Shown in pieces: positions 44,201 to 51,300 of a stretch of 64,000 nt of DNA (positions are counted from its first letter, which is position 1; the number at the start of each line of letters is the position of its first letter). Below the pieces are notes generated by a model. The model made no database searches. It saw only the letters and a program-made list of their open reading frames with translations, and was not told the origin of the DNA. This DNA is from Pelecanus crispus. Taxonomy: Eukaryota; Chordata; Aves; Pelecaniformes; Pelecanidae. A program made the position numbers and the translations under genes. The stretch is taken from assembly GCF_030463565.1 (NCBI RefSeq), contig NC_134652.1, positions 6,537,897 through 6,601,896 of the forward strand. Direction: 5' to 3'.

Positions 44201-46155
44201 AATTCTGTCATGTTAAGAGCTTTCTTAGAAACATTTCTGTCTGTGTTCTATACCACTACCAAAATGTTCTATACATTCTATACCTTCTATATATTCTATA
44301 AATATACACCATTAACCTCAGGTCCCATTCCAGCATGTGTGGTTTGATTTAGCTGTAAAAGAGATCATGTAAAATACAGGCATTTTACAATAGATTTTAT
44401 GTGAAAATCAAGTCCAATATAATGTTAAGTATTTACAGTGATCTAGAAAAATAATATACGCACCAGAATCAAGTAATATACCTTAAAACATGTACGTCTC
44501 ACCTTGACAACACTAGCTTTGTGTCTTTCCAAAACCTGTAAAGTCTGAGCAGTATTGGCATCGACTACCAGCACAATAGAGTGACATCCATATGCAATCA
44601 AACCTTGCCAGCCCCTAGAAAAGCAGATATCATCATCAAACAAGCAAAAAAGAACAAAAAGCACTTCACATCAAGAACGAGGCTTTTTTTTTTTTTTTTG
44701 TAAGTTGAATGCATTCTACTAGACACAAACATCAAACAGCAAAAACTATTCAATAACATAAAACTCAAAAGCATTATTAAATGCCATTGCTGCACTGGCT
44801 GCTGAACCACTGGCTGATGGAACGCTAAGCCACCGCAAAGTGCCTCTTTGTGTCCATCTATAAATATCCTCTTCTGTAAATTTAAGACATCACATAGGAA
44901 TTCATGAAGAACATTCCCAAATATTATATATAAGCACACAGGTAAGCCATATATTTGCAATTACATAATTAATTGCATCCTTTTTTTTTTGGAGACAAAA
45001 AAGGAGCATGGGAACAATGATTACAGTAATAATGAAAATCTGCTGAGGCCTGTCTGACTTCAGGAGCAGTTAATGCAGCCACCGGTGACAATTATAAAGC
45101 TACGGTGAACACCAAGCAAGTGGGAACAGGCAAAGGAGAAAAACAAAATTTCAATGTTCACTGCTTCGCAAGCTGACAAACGTAAAGGCCACAGTTTTCA
45201 AAAATTACTTGGTTCAGCTACTTCATTGTATTTCCTCTCCCTAAGATTCAGCAGTATTAGATCAATGTTTTTCAGCACAGCTGCGTGAAGTCACTGCTCA
45301 GAAAAATGAGTACAAAAACCAATATATGTACTGGGTTTGTACATCAGCTCTCAAAAAATAACAGAAATAGAAACCAGAAGAAGCTGCTCTGAACTCTACA
45401 GTTTGTTGCACCCAGACCTCAGCCCAGAGAAGCAAATGTCATTGCCAGAAGGGACCGGCCCGTGCTTTTCTACCACCATGGGTCTGTTCTTTCTTGAGAG
45501 CTGGACAGCAGCAACTCCACAGGGCTCCCAGCCTGCACTCTGCCAGCCTCTCCAGCTAGGAAAGGGGAGAGGACGGGGATGCCAGCAGCTTGCACGGTGC
45601 CGAGCAGAAGGAGGCTTGCCTTGGACGCAAGAGCACAGCACGCCTGTTTCCAGCAACAAAAAAAGACCCGAGTATTTGCGGTGACCGCCTTGGCCAAGGC
45701 GGCTGGTAACGAGTCCCTCGCAGGAGGGCACAGCCAGCCCTCCAAAAGGGATCGCTGCCGCCGCTTCACTGCTGCTGCCGGCGCCGGCTGAGCCCCGGCA
45801 CCCGGGCGTGCGGCTGCAGGAACGTCCCGGTTAAAAGCGCGGGCCCCGCTGCCTGAGGGGGGAGCGGGAGGAGGCAGAGCCGGGGCAGGCAGCGGGGCGC
45901 ACGGCCCCTTGCCCAGGCACCGAGCCGCGAAGCTCAACCCGCGGCCGGGGAGAGGCGAAGGAGCCACGGAGCGACCCGGGGGACGCCGCGAGGAGAGGCC
46001 CGGGTCGCCTCAGCTGCACCCCCCGAACCCGGCGGGCCACCCCCGCTCTCCCGCGGCCCGGCCCCTCACCAGTCCGCCGCCCCCCTGTTCGGCGCGCTGA
46101 GGGCGCCGGTCAGGGTCCGCGCCGGCAGCTTGATGTTCACCGTGAAGCGCTGCAT
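2098..46155 (-). CDS. WDR11: WDR11, WD repeat-containing protein 11, complete 29-exon coding region
   Basis: Full WDR11 gene, read from exon 1 (46155) to the stop (2098). Coding exons sum to 3,669 nt (1,222 aa plus stop), and all 28 junctions keep phase. Nearly every exon aligns with the human protein as I know it, for example GWQGLIAYG, ENYHHNIGSPY, KPIQDMQWLWNQ, NSAALIVSDGRVMIWELK and DYARSLKLLGFKQGA. Known of the family: two tandem WD40 beta-propellers followed by a C-terminal alpha-solenoid. The protein acts with FAM91A1 and C17orf75 at the trans-Golgi in tethering AP-1 vesicles, and is linked to Hedgehog signalling, EMX1 binding and hypogonadotropic hypogonadism. Here residues 1 to about 840 would carry the propellers and about 840-1,222 the helical part (inference). 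Introns are GT-AG except the last, which is AT-AC. The longest introns are 11 (5.2 kb), 2 (3.9 kb) and 3 (3.3 kb). No in-frame stop or frameshift is seen. Confidence 0.97.
2256..3320 (-). other. WDR11: WDR11 intron 28, U12-type AT-AC intron
   Basis: This 1,065-nt intron starts ATATCCTTT (3320 downward), a perfect match to the U12 AT-AC donor. Near the 3' end TTTTCCTTAAT at 2277-2267 matches the U12 branch site, about 12 nt before the AC acceptor at 2257-2256. There is no polypyrimidine tract plus AG at the boundary that homology demands. Splicing would need the minor spliceosome. Confidence 0.93.
3321..3400 (-). CDS. WDR11: WDR11 exon 28, residues 1144-1171, ends at an AT-AC donor
   Basis: Acceptor TTTAACAG. 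Encodes MRYFDRAALFVEACLKYGAF then EVNDDT. No GT donor fits the frame. The exon ends ACAA directly before ATATCCTTT, the U12 AT-AC 5' splice site. Joined to exon 29, the frame reads DDTNKLIHAVY, matching human EDTEKLITAIY. Confidence 0.94.
3808..3849. repeat. 42-nt hairpin in WDR11 intron 27
   Basis: Arms GGCAGTATGTAGGAACAG and CTGTTCCCACATACTGCC pair over 18 positions with one mismatch around a GTCACA loop. It lies in a locally GC-richer patch. Confidence 0.9.
4272..4417 (-). CDS. WDR11: WDR11 exon 27, residues 1096-1144
   Basis: Acceptor TCTTAAAG, donor CACAG|GTAAAG. Encodes VRLNSEECADVLKRWVDHLC, SPQVNQKSKAILVLLSLGCF and TKVAEMLH. Conserved with human. Confidence 0.96.
5406..5503 (-). CDS. 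WDR11: WDR11 exon 26, residues 1063-1095
   Basis: Acceptor TTTTCCAG, donor GCAAAG|GTAGGT. Encodes GVQLLCLIDKAADACRYLQT and YGEWNRAAWLAK, the solenoid motif shared by WDR11 orthologues. Confidence 0.96.
6411..6576 (-). CDS. WDR11: WDR11 exon 25, residues 1008-1063
   Basis: Acceptor CTTGCCAG, donor CGCAG|GTAAAA. Encodes TDRAVQLLLETSSENARYYC, DSLKACLVTTVTSSGPSQST and IKLVATNMIANGKLA, matching the helical region of human WDR11. Confidence 0.96.
7902..7997 (-). CDS. WDR11: WDR11 exon 24, residues 976-1007
   Basis: Acceptor TTCATGCAG. Encodes KFQLERVNLQEVKRSTYDHT and RKCADQLLLLGQ, almost identical to human. The donor GCCAG|GTTTGT is far from consensus; a second GT 8 nt further in (GTAATA) would cause a frameshift if used. 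Confidence 0.95.
8248..8419 (-). CDS. WDR11: WDR11 exon 23, residues 918-975
   Basis: Acceptor TTTCTCAG, donor TCCAG|GTATTT (weak). Encodes LYGDESELHFWTIAAHYLHS, then a variable linker (QQKPAKPTDTA) about two residues shorter than in human, then NPLDICYDILCENYYFQ. This linker accounts for the length difference from the human protein. Confidence 0.96.
9190..9255 (-). CDS. WDR11: WDR11 exon 22, residues 896-918
   Basis: A 66-nt exon with acceptor CTTTGCAG and donor GCCAG|GTAGTA. Encodes DIKKLLLDPDFTLLQRCLLV then AR. Too short for simple ORF finding; recognised by homology and phase. Confidence 0.94.
10473..10535 (-). CDS. WDR11: WDR11 exon 21, residues 875-896
   Basis: A 63-nt exon with acceptor TTATCCAG and donor TCCAA|GTAAGA. 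Encodes DYPENENIKNLLQEQLNSLS, matching the human helix NLLQEQLNSLS. Confidence 0.94.
11323..11431 (-). CDS. WDR11: WDR11 exon 20, residues 839-875
   Basis: Acceptor TGTTTCAG, donor AACAT|GTAAGG. Encodes EPAWCPYLLVPRASLALKAF and LLHQPWNEKYALDIIN. Marks the start of the C-terminal alpha-helical part. Confidence 0.95.
13007..13178 (-). CDS. WDR11: WDR11 exon 19, residues 782-839
   Basis: Acceptor TTTCCAAG, donor ATAG|GTATGT. Encodes VQMVSSLRSGRNINFRILDV, DWCTSDKVVLASDDGCIRVL and KPSCFRMDEQDL. This is the last clear WD40 sequence before the helical C-terminal half. Confidence 0.96.
14900..15014 (-). CDS. WDR11: WDR11 exon 18, residues 743-781
   Basis: Acceptor TTTCTTAG, donor AAGAG|GTAAGC. Encodes GIPTHRSWVKKIRFAPGKGN, QKLLVMYNDGAEIWDSKE. 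A complete WD blade half with the ending IWDSKE. Confidence 0.96.
15444..15458 (+). repeat. 15-base G homopolymer in WDR11 intron 17
   Basis: An uninterrupted run of 15 G on the plus strand, a C run in the pre-mRNA, starting 65 nt past the exon 17 donor. Confidence 0.95.
15523..15629 (-). CDS. WDR11: WDR11 exon 17, residues 708-743
   Basis: Acceptor TTTCCAG, donor TCCAG|GTATGA. Encodes GSMGSITCIAWKGDILVLGD and VDGNLNFWDLKARVS, with a WD-repeat end. A 15-base G tract lies in the intron on each side. Confidence 0.96.
16044..16058 (+). repeat. 15-base G homopolymer in WDR11 intron 16
   Basis: A second uninterrupted run of 15 G, 600 bp from the first and on the other side of exon 17. Confidence 0.95.
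16486..16633 (-). CDS. WDR11: WDR11 exon 16, residues 658-707
   Basis: Acceptor CTTTAAAG, donor CTGAT|GTGAGT. Encodes LLQEAESKSELSQNISAREH, FVFTGADGQVYHLTVEGNS and VKDSARIPPD. Matches human closely. Confidence 0.96.
17065..17189 (-). CDS. WDR11: WDR11 exon 15, residues 617-658
   Basis: Acceptor TTTTCACAG, donor ATCAG|GTATTT (weak). Encodes EWSPSHNLKSLRKKQLAARE, AMARQTVASDTEVSNVE and SSVI. The basic linker LKSLRKKQLA is a WDR11 hallmark and probably protrudes from the second propeller. Confidence 0.95.
17501..17609 (-). CDS. WDR11: WDR11 exon 14, residues 580-616
   Basis: Acceptor TGTTTTAG, donor CTTTG|GTAAGG. Encodes QYLAVVFKEKPLEIWDVRTC and TLLREISKNFPTATAL. LEIWDVRT is a WD-repeat signature. 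Confidence 0.96.
18964..19039 (-). CDS. WDR11: WDR11 exon 13, residues 555-580
   Basis: Acceptor TGTTCCAG, donor TTGAA|GTAAGT. Encodes RSIAFRGERGNDEPAIEMIK and VSHLK. A 45-nt palindrome sits 67 nt upstream of this acceptor. Confidence 0.95.
19106..19150. repeat. 45-nt near-perfect palindrome in WDR11 intron 12
   Basis: AGTTTGTAAACTATT and its exact reverse complement flank CTGTTTATAAACAG, itself a perfect palindrome, with one extra A breaking symmetry. It lies 67-111 nt upstream of the exon 13 acceptor. Confidence 0.95.
21238..21344 (-). CDS. WDR11: WDR11 exon 12, residues 519-555
   Basis: Acceptor GATGACAG, donor ACAG|GTTAGT. Encodes GIEWISLTGFISFATSTPNN and LGLVRNELQLVDLPTG, matching human with a few conservative changes. 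Confidence 0.96.
21345..26570 (-). other. WDR11: WDR11 intron 11, longest intron, no internal gene seen
   Basis: 5.2 kb of AT-rich sequence with poly-A/T tracts and the TA microsatellite at 22,209. No exon-like open block with paired splice sites was recognised on either strand, and no CR1 or LTR hallmark. Confidence 0.6.
22209..22231. repeat. (TA)n microsatellite in WDR11 intron 11
   Basis: About eleven uninterrupted TA units. Confidence 0.95.
26571..26655 (-). CDS. WDR11: WDR11 exon 11, residues 491-519
   Basis: Acceptor CTTTATAG, donor GTCAA|GTAAGA. Encodes TSNGSVLVFHLTSGLLHKEL and SIHSCEV, a WD blade start. It is followed by the longest intron of the gene (21345-26570). Confidence 0.94.
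28463..28639 (-). CDS. WDR11: WDR11 exon 10, residues 432-491
   Basis: Acceptor TTTAAGCAG, donor CGTTG|GTAAGT. Encodes IAGEEQLKSSFLQEVHLKF, LLTGLLSGLPLPPFAIRMCP and KNIKQYEPVLAVG. The GEEQLKSSFL part diverges from the human sequence; the rest matches well. Confidence 0.95.
29820..29923 (-). CDS. WDR11: WDR11 exon 9, residues 397-432
   Basis: Encodes SSSGASPLYSPVSFCGIPVG and FQNKLPDLSLDNMIG. The donor is ATTG|GTAAGA. The acceptor is a tandem NAGNAG (TTTGCAGCAG). The upstream AG gives three serines, as in human; the downstream AG at 29920 would drop one serine without shifting frame. Confidence 0.94.
31603..31798 (-). CDS. WDR11: WDR11 exon 8, residues 332-397
   Basis: Acceptor GATGTTACAG, donor AACAG|GTAATG. 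Encodes PDPVQELIYDLRSQCDAIR, VTKTVRPFSMVCCPVNENSA and LIVSDGRVMIWELKS, a WD blade. Strongly conserved. Confidence 0.96.
32408..32437 (+). repeat. GTTT-type simple repeat in WDR11 intron 7
   Basis: GGGTTTTTGTTTGTTTGTTT followed by GTTTTTTT. Confidence 0.85.
32753..32867 (-). CDS. WDR11: WDR11 exon 7, residues 294-332
   Basis: Acceptor TTTACCTAG, donor CCAG|GTAAGT. Encodes VIPCFQRDGLFCLHENGCIT and LRVRRSNCSITGTPNEEP. The RRS-to-NEEP stretch differs from human and looks like a variable loop. The frame continues into DPDPVQEL of exon 8. Confidence 0.94.
33549..33714 (-). CDS. WDR11: WDR11 exon 6, residues 238-293
   Basis: Acceptor TTGCAG, donor CTACAG|GTAATG. Encodes AESVTLNDCLQLSYLPSKRN, LLLYPREILILDLEV and NQTVGVIAIERTGVPFLQ, nearly identical to human. 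Confidence 0.96.
35701..35887 (-). CDS. WDR11: WDR11 exon 5, residues 176-238
   Basis: Acceptor TTGGTACAG, donor CCAAG|GTAGGT. Encodes LLTSEGIVFISDFSPSKAP, then a Ser/Pro/Lys-rich loop (KKVYISSPHSSPSHNK) and KALDKVKILISNEKP. The loop is typical of WDR11 and lies between propeller blades. Confidence 0.96.
37033..37206 (-). CDS. WDR11: WDR11 exon 4, residues 118-176
   Basis: Acceptor TTTTTACAG, donor GCTT|GTAAGT. Encodes MQWLWNQDASRDLLLAIH, YIVLWNADTGTKLWKKSY and SFSFDPFDPSHLA. Conserved with human except for one or two positions near the end. Confidence 0.96.
37585..38139 (+). mobile_element. solo LTR of an avian ERVL-like endogenous retrovirus, in WDR11 intron 3
   Basis: A 555-bp block begins TGTCCTGGTTTTGGCTGG and ends AACCACGACA, so it has TG...CA ends with a short inverted terminal match. 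It is flanked by ATCAT and ACCAT, a likely 5-bp target duplication with one change. It holds a TATA-like TATATGAG near 37841, a G-rich stretch, and ATTAAA near 38003 as poly(A) signal, so it reads as U3-R-U5 on the plus strand, antisense to WDR11. No internal retroviral genes are present. The family assignment is from memory of bird LTRs. Confidence 0.8.
39295..39710 (-). mobile_element. CR1 LINE 3' fragment in WDR11 intron 3
   Basis: The plus strand starts AGAATCACAGAATGCTTTGG and carries CCAGCCTGGCCTGGGATGG and CTCTGGGCAACCCCTTCCAG, the reverse of a CR1 3' end. The left edge is the CR1 3' terminus; the 5' end is truncated, as usual. It lies in sense orientation with WDR11. Confidence 0.9.
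40491..40644 (-). CDS. WDR11: WDR11 exon 3, residues 67-118
   Basis: Acceptor CTTCAG, donor CAAG|GTAATG. Encodes VKWAKENYHHNIGSPY, LRLASADVTGKIIVWDV and CEIQEHAKPIQ. The GKIIVWDV segment is a clear WD-repeat d-strand with a WD dipeptide. Confidence 0.96.
40645..44502 (-). other. WDR11: WDR11 intron 2, no internal gene seen
   Basis: A 3.9-kb AT-rich intron. Only short chance ORFs, poly-A/T runs and an imperfect TTCTATA-type repeat at about 44267-44300 are visible. I recognise no interspersed repeat family here. Confidence 0.6.
44503..44614 (-). CDS. WDR11: WDR11 exon 2, residues 29-66
   Basis: Acceptor TTTTCTAG, donor AAG|GTGAGA. Encodes GWQGLIAYGCHSIVLVVD and then LQVLERHKASVVK, the first WD blade of the N-terminal propeller. 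A second strong GT lies only a few bases past the acceptor-side Trp but is not needed to keep phase. Confidence 0.96.
44615..46069 (-). other. WDR11: WDR11 intron 1
   Basis: The 5' end of the intron is still CpG island; the rest is unremarkable. I see no exon or recognisable repeat apart from poly-T/A runs at 44685-44699 and 44982-44991. Confidence 0.7.
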
Positions 46156-46640
46156 GGCGAGGCCGGGGAGCGCCGGGCCCGGCGGGGCGGCCCGACCCGG
46201 GCAGCCGCTGGCCCAGCTTGCCGGGGCCCTGCCCAGCGCCGCCGCCGCCGCCGCGCAGGAAGCGTCGCCTCGGCAGTGCCGCCGGTCCGTTGCCGCCGGG
46301 GTCCGCCGGGGCCCCGCGGCTTGGGAACCGCAGTTCCGGGGCCGCCCGCGCCCGCCACCGCTCGGAGAGGCTGCGCTGGGCCGCGGCGGGGGGCCTGTCC
46401 CGGGCCCGGCCCCTCAGCGCGGCGGCCTCCCGCCGCCTCAGGCACCGGCCCGCCGTGTCGGCCTTCCAGGCTGCCCCGCGGTGCCTCCGGGCAGCCCCAG
46501 CGCAACCACCCGCGCCTGGGGACGCGGGTTCTGCCTCGCTGCCTTCAAATCGCGCAGCCTGGGCGGAAGGCACGCCGTGGGGGTGGCAGAGGCCCGTCTG
46601 CCTTGGCTGAGCAGCTCCAGCGAGAGTTGTGCTTGTTGAA
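45780..46640 (-). promoter_or_regulatory. WDR11: CpG island promoter of WDR11
   Basis: A sharp block of very high GC and CpG density covers exon 1 and about 480 bp upstream of the ATG, in an otherwise AT-rich window. No TATA box is seen. An ETS-like CCGGAA (minus strand) lies at 46334-46339 and a GC box GGGCGG (minus strand) at 46342-46347, both common in TATA-less housekeeping promoters. The transcription start is not determined. Long ORFs on both strands here are composition artefacts. Confidence 0.8.
46070..46155 (-). CDS. WDR11: WDR11 exon 1 (coding part), residues 1-29
   Basis: Starts at ATG 46155 with G at -3 (fair Kozak) and reads MQRFTVNIKLPARTLTGAL, matching the human N-terminus closely after residue 4. 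It ends GACTG followed by GTGAGG, splitting the Trp-29 codon. It lies inside the CpG island, so its base composition is far richer in GC than the later exons. Confidence 0.95.
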
Positions 46641-46692
46641 CAGTCTGCGACTGGGGCACCTGAAGTCACCTCAGCGCGCAAAGGGCTCCCTG

Positions 46693-47700
46693 TCATAGAA
46701 TCACAGAACCACAGAGTGCTTTGGGTGGGCAGGGCCCTTCGGAGCCCACCCAGCCCAGCCCCTGCAGTGACAGGGACAGCTTTAACCAGCCCAGGGTGCT
46801 CAGAGCCCCGTCCAGCCTGGCCTGGGATGGTTCTGGGGATGGGGCCTCCACCGCCTCTCTGGGCAACCCCTTCCAGTGCCTCACCGCCCTCACTGTAAAA
46901 CATTTCTTCCTTATGTCTAGTCTAAATCTATTCTTCTGTAGTTTAAACCCATCACTCCCTGTCCTGTCCCAACAGGCCTTGCTAAAAAGCTTGCCCCACC
47001 CTTCCTGCAGCCCCTGTCAGCACTGCCAGGCCGCACTCAGGCCTCCCCGCAGCCCCCTCCTCTCCAGGCTGAGCACCCCCAGCCCCCCCAGCCTGGCCCC
47101 GCAGCAGAGGGGCTCCGGCCCTCGGGGCATTTCTGTGGCCTCCTCCGGACCCGCCCCAACAGCTCCGTGTCCTTGTGCTGAGGGCCCAGAGCTGGGCGCA
47201 GGGCTGCAGGGGGGGTCTGCCCAGAGCGGGGCAGAGGGGCAGAATCCCCTCCCTCGCCCCGCTGCCCACGCTGCCGGGGATGCAGCCCAGGATGGGGTTG
47301 GCTTTCTGGGCTGCCAGCGCACATTGCCGGCTCATGTCCAGCTTTTCACCCACCAGGACCCCCAAGCCCTTCTCCGCAGGGCTGCTCTCAATCTCTTCAT
47401 CCCCCAGCCTGTATTGATATCAGGGGTTGCCCCATCTCAGGTGCAGGACCTTGCACTTGGCCTTGTTGAACTTCATGAAGTTCACACAGGCCCACCTCTC
47501 CAGCTTGTCCAGGTCCCTTTGGATGACATCTCATCCTTCTGGTGTGTCAACGGCACCACTCAGCTTGGTGTCATCTGCGAACTTGCTGAGGGTGCACTCG
47601 ATCCCACTGTCTGTGTCATTGATGAAGATGTTAAATAGCACAGGTCCCAGTATGGACCCCTGAGGGACTCCACTTGTCACCGGTCTCCATGTGGACCTCC
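46693..47700 (-). mobile_element. CR1 LINE with reverse-transcriptase remnant, upstream of the WDR11 promoter
   Basis: About 1 kb, minus orientation. The 3' terminus is at 46693 (TCATAGAATCACAGAACC). The 5' part (47,410-47,690) translates on the minus strand to [20 protein letters not shown] and then [13 protein letters not shown], with the FADD catalytic motif of CR1 reverse transcriptase. In-frame stops follow soon after, so it is inactive and 5'-truncated. It begins only about 540 bp from the WDR11 start codon. Confidence 0.93.
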
Positions 47701-47958
47701 AGGAGCATGCATGCTGCAGGACCCGCTACTAGATCCAGCAAATTTCTTTCACTGCTCCAAAATTACCTCTTAAATGGCAAAACGCAAGTGACAGCTCTCT
47801 TGCGGTAACCACTGTGTTGCTGCTCCATCCCTCAATAGCAGCGTGAAGCACTTAACTTGCACCAGAAGGCACCAAGTCCTACCTAAGGCAACCCGTCCTC
47901 CAGCCTGCTCCCAAGCTGTCACACGTGCTTGGCAAAGCCACCTAGGCTGACACAAGAG

Positions 47959-48312
47959 AAGGCTGCGAGGAGACCTTATTGTAGCCTTTCAGTACTTAAA
48001 GGGGGCCTATAGGAAAGATGGGGACAGACTTTTTAGCAAGGCCTGTTGTGACAGGACAAGGAATAATGGATTTTAACTAAAGAAGAACAGATTTAGACTG
48101 GATATAAGGAAGAAATTTTTTACAGTGAGGGTGGTGAAGCACTGGCACAGGTTGCCCAGAGAGGCGGTGGAGGCCCCATCCCCAGAACCATCCCAGGTTG
48201 GACGGGGCTCTGAGCACCCTGGGCTGGTTAAAGCTGTCCCTGTCACTGCAGGGGTTGGGCTGGGGGGGCTCTGAAGGGCCCTTCCCACCCAAAGCATTCT
48301 GTGATTCTATGA
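47959..48312 (+). mobile_element. CR1 LINE 3' fragment, opposite orientation
   Basis: Runs from AAGGCTGCGAGGAGACCTTA to the 3' terminus ATTCTGTGATTCTATGAT. Same subfamily as the copy at 46,693 but inverted, so the two can pair over about 350 nt. Confidence 0.92.
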
Positions 48313-51300
48313 TCTGCATGCAAGAAAGCTGTGCATTTGCACCGGAGCACACCAGGCTGCAGAGCTTTGAAACATCCAGAGCGTTTTTCTGTGCCACAGC
48401 GTTGATAAGATGGCCAGAATCACGTAGTTCCAGGCTCGTTACTTGACATACATGCACTGTTTGGGAGTTTATTCCTCTTCAAAATAGAGATGGCTAGTAA
48501 TTGTTTATTTGTTAGGTTTCGTAGTGAAAAAGATGCCACTAGATGGCCAAAGCTGGCAAGATCATAATGCCAGCCACACATTTTTGCATTGCCGCAGCGT
48601 CACTTTGTCACAGAAGATTGCAATAAGTGGTGTTCCTCTTTTTTTTTTCTTTTTAATCACAATTGAATTTGTGCAAGTGGAAACTCAAGAAACAACCTGT
48701 AGCTGATGTGTTTTCCAACTCTCTTCTAAAGAAATCTGCTCGTGAAACATAGTACATTGCTCAAGTCCATTTGCAGGTCACTTTAATACTGGAACTTATT
48801 TCTCAAAACCTCCTCCCAAAATCTCTCTCTTTACCCTTAAAAGATGAAAAATCTTTTTTTTTTTGAGAAGTAGACGAATTTTTTGTTCCTTTTTCTTTGT
48901 TAACTTTTGAGGAAAACATGATCTACACTTCCAGAGATCAATTTTGCAGGAGCCTGAGCAGCCACTAACCTCATTAATTTTAGGGTTTTTTTGCTAATTC
49001 TGGGTGTTTTCTCTGTGTCCTTGGACATCCTGCTGCTATTCATGTTTTCAGAGGGCTTTGGTTGTTTGCTTGGTTTGTTGGATTGGGGTTTTGTGAGAAG
49101 GGTGCTTTGGAAATTTTTTTCTGCACAACCAAGACAGAGGCACTTCTTGACAATTTTCTATCCATTTTCTTGACATCAGAAAACCAAGGGATAAATTAAA
49201 TGCTTAAAAAAAATAGAATTCAAGGTAGTTGAAGATAAGAACAAAGCTACCAGAAGAGGGGAAAAAAAAGGAGGCAGTGAGGGCTGTGTCACCAAATGAG
49301 AGGTTGAAAAATTAAGAACCTAAGAGGCGTTTTCAGGGTCAGACAGCAGGGTGAAAATCAGGGTGCATCAGCCAGATGAATATGTGCTGAAGATTTATCA
49401 GCAGGATAGAGAGGAGATGAGGAGGAGGTTTGTGAACAACGATAAGGACCATTGGAAGAGCTGAAGGGAACAGAAATGTTGTGAGATGTCAGAGGGGAAG
49501 AAGAGCTGTGCGCTGGATGAACTAACTACCTGTGATTCCTGGGGTCCATCCTTAGCTACTCACCAGCACAGAGGCTGATACACAGCAAATGGATGTGAAC
49601 TAAAACCAGAGATGCTAACTTTGTCTTTGAGGTGGTTAACAGTGTGCACTCTTTTATACACTCTTTTATATGTTATTTTTCATTTAAATCATTGCTAAGG
49701 AAGAATGTAAAGTACTCGTGTCAAGGCACTTAGTCTTCTCATTCATCTGTAAATACAAAGGTTCACTTTTGATTGCTATACAAACAATAAATATCAAACT
49801 TCAAGCTGTTTAACTGCATAGTCAGGAATTCTATTAGACCCACTAAAACCTCTGGGACTGTCCAAGATATGATACTCAGTAGGAGAGACTTCATTCCGGA
49901 CAGCTTAGGCTCCAATTGTCCTCACAAAGTACATATGGAGAATGAGGTTGTAGGTAATCATAAAAAACAATAAAGAAAAAAACTTCAGATTAAATAAATA
50001 ATGAGAACTATGGTTTTACGTAGGTTTCGGCTCATGATTCTAAATAAGTTTTCTGTGAGTTTGAATAAGGAAAAGTGGGACCAAGGTAGAGATGTGTGCA
50101 CAGTCTCCCTGTTTTAGGTTTCTCTTTTATATAATAATTACTGCAGGAATAATCCTGTGAAAGCTTCTGGGAGTTCTTGAATTTCTATGGCCTTAAGGTA
50201 GAGCTCCAGGAGCTCCTGGGATCCACCAGTGAACCACCACGATTCAGGAATGTGCGCTGTTGCATTCCGTTATACAAAACCCAGTTTGAAATCAGGATAT
50301 GTAACTAATTCATACATGTTATTGGGCAGAGTTATATTTGCCTTAAAAATTACGTTGTTATTGCCTTAATGTTATCAGTTCTACTCCATGCATTTAAGGT
50401 TTCTTCAGTTCTCTTCTAGTTAAGCGTCCCTTGTTGAATGGGGGCCGACGCTGAAAACTACGCACAGAACTGATGCCGTTCTCTCTATCAGGACTCATGC
50501 ACAGAGCATGAGACTTGCGCAGTTGTCCTTTGCCTTGTACGGCCTCACAGCTATGTGTGTTATCTTACACATCCCTAGCTCCATGCCATGTCCTGTGCCC
50601 CCACGAGGGGAACCTCCTCAAATGGCAGACACCTTGTCTGAAACAAGCTGTCCTTCGGCACCTGCAGCTTGAGATCACCGAGTGTAAAGACAGATACAGT
50701 ACAGCCATGTCACATCACAGACTCTATGTTCAAGGAAGCAGTACCGGAAGGTAGTTCCCTTGAGAAGACATGTTCCACATCAGTCAACCTGACATGACAC
50801 TGTCTTTTCTCAAGAAGACAGCTGAGAGGTCTGCGTTCAGAATCAGCAGAGAATTAGGTCTCTTCCAGCAACGCACTCCTCTCCATCAAGCAAGTGTGAG
50901 AAATCACATCCTTATTCAGCAAAGCATGCTGTGCAATGAAGCACTTCAGGTTATTTCTAAAGCTGCACTAAAGAAAGGGGATGGAAACGTCTCAAGGCTT
51001 CCCTGAATACCAGTGGAATTCAATATGCCCTCCCTTGCTTTGAGTGTTAGTGTGGATAACTTTGTTATTTAAAATCAAGCAAATTTTTTTGTTGTTTGCA
51101 AAGCAAATGAATCTGAAGTCAAGATTCATTTAATCACAACCTAGCTCTATGACCCTAATAGGGATCTTTGTATTTCATTTTGTATTTTCAGAAAAAAGAT
51201 TAAATAAAAGGCATTGCTGAAAGAGATTCTATTTCTGGGACTTCAGAGTTCTTCTAAAATTGACATAAAAATAAAAACAATATATGAATTTCAGTGTGTG

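Noticed and set aside
44598..44960. 120-codon minus-strand ORF next to exon 2
   Set aside because: It runs from intron 1 into the exon in another frame; hydrophobic chance ORF across a poly-T run.
46010..46903. Overlapping long ORFs (up to 297 codons) on both strands around 45.4-46.9 kb
   Set aside because: They follow from very high GC content of the CpG island and, at the right, from the CR1 copy. Only the WDR11 exon 1 frame is supported by homology.
46721..47638. 305-codon plus-strand ORF
   Set aside because: It is the antisense of the CR1 element; the minus strand carries the reverse-transcriptase remnant.
50515..51006. Two consecutive plus-strand ORFs of 79 and 78 codons
   Set aside because: No splice sites, homology or codon pattern to support them; likely chance.
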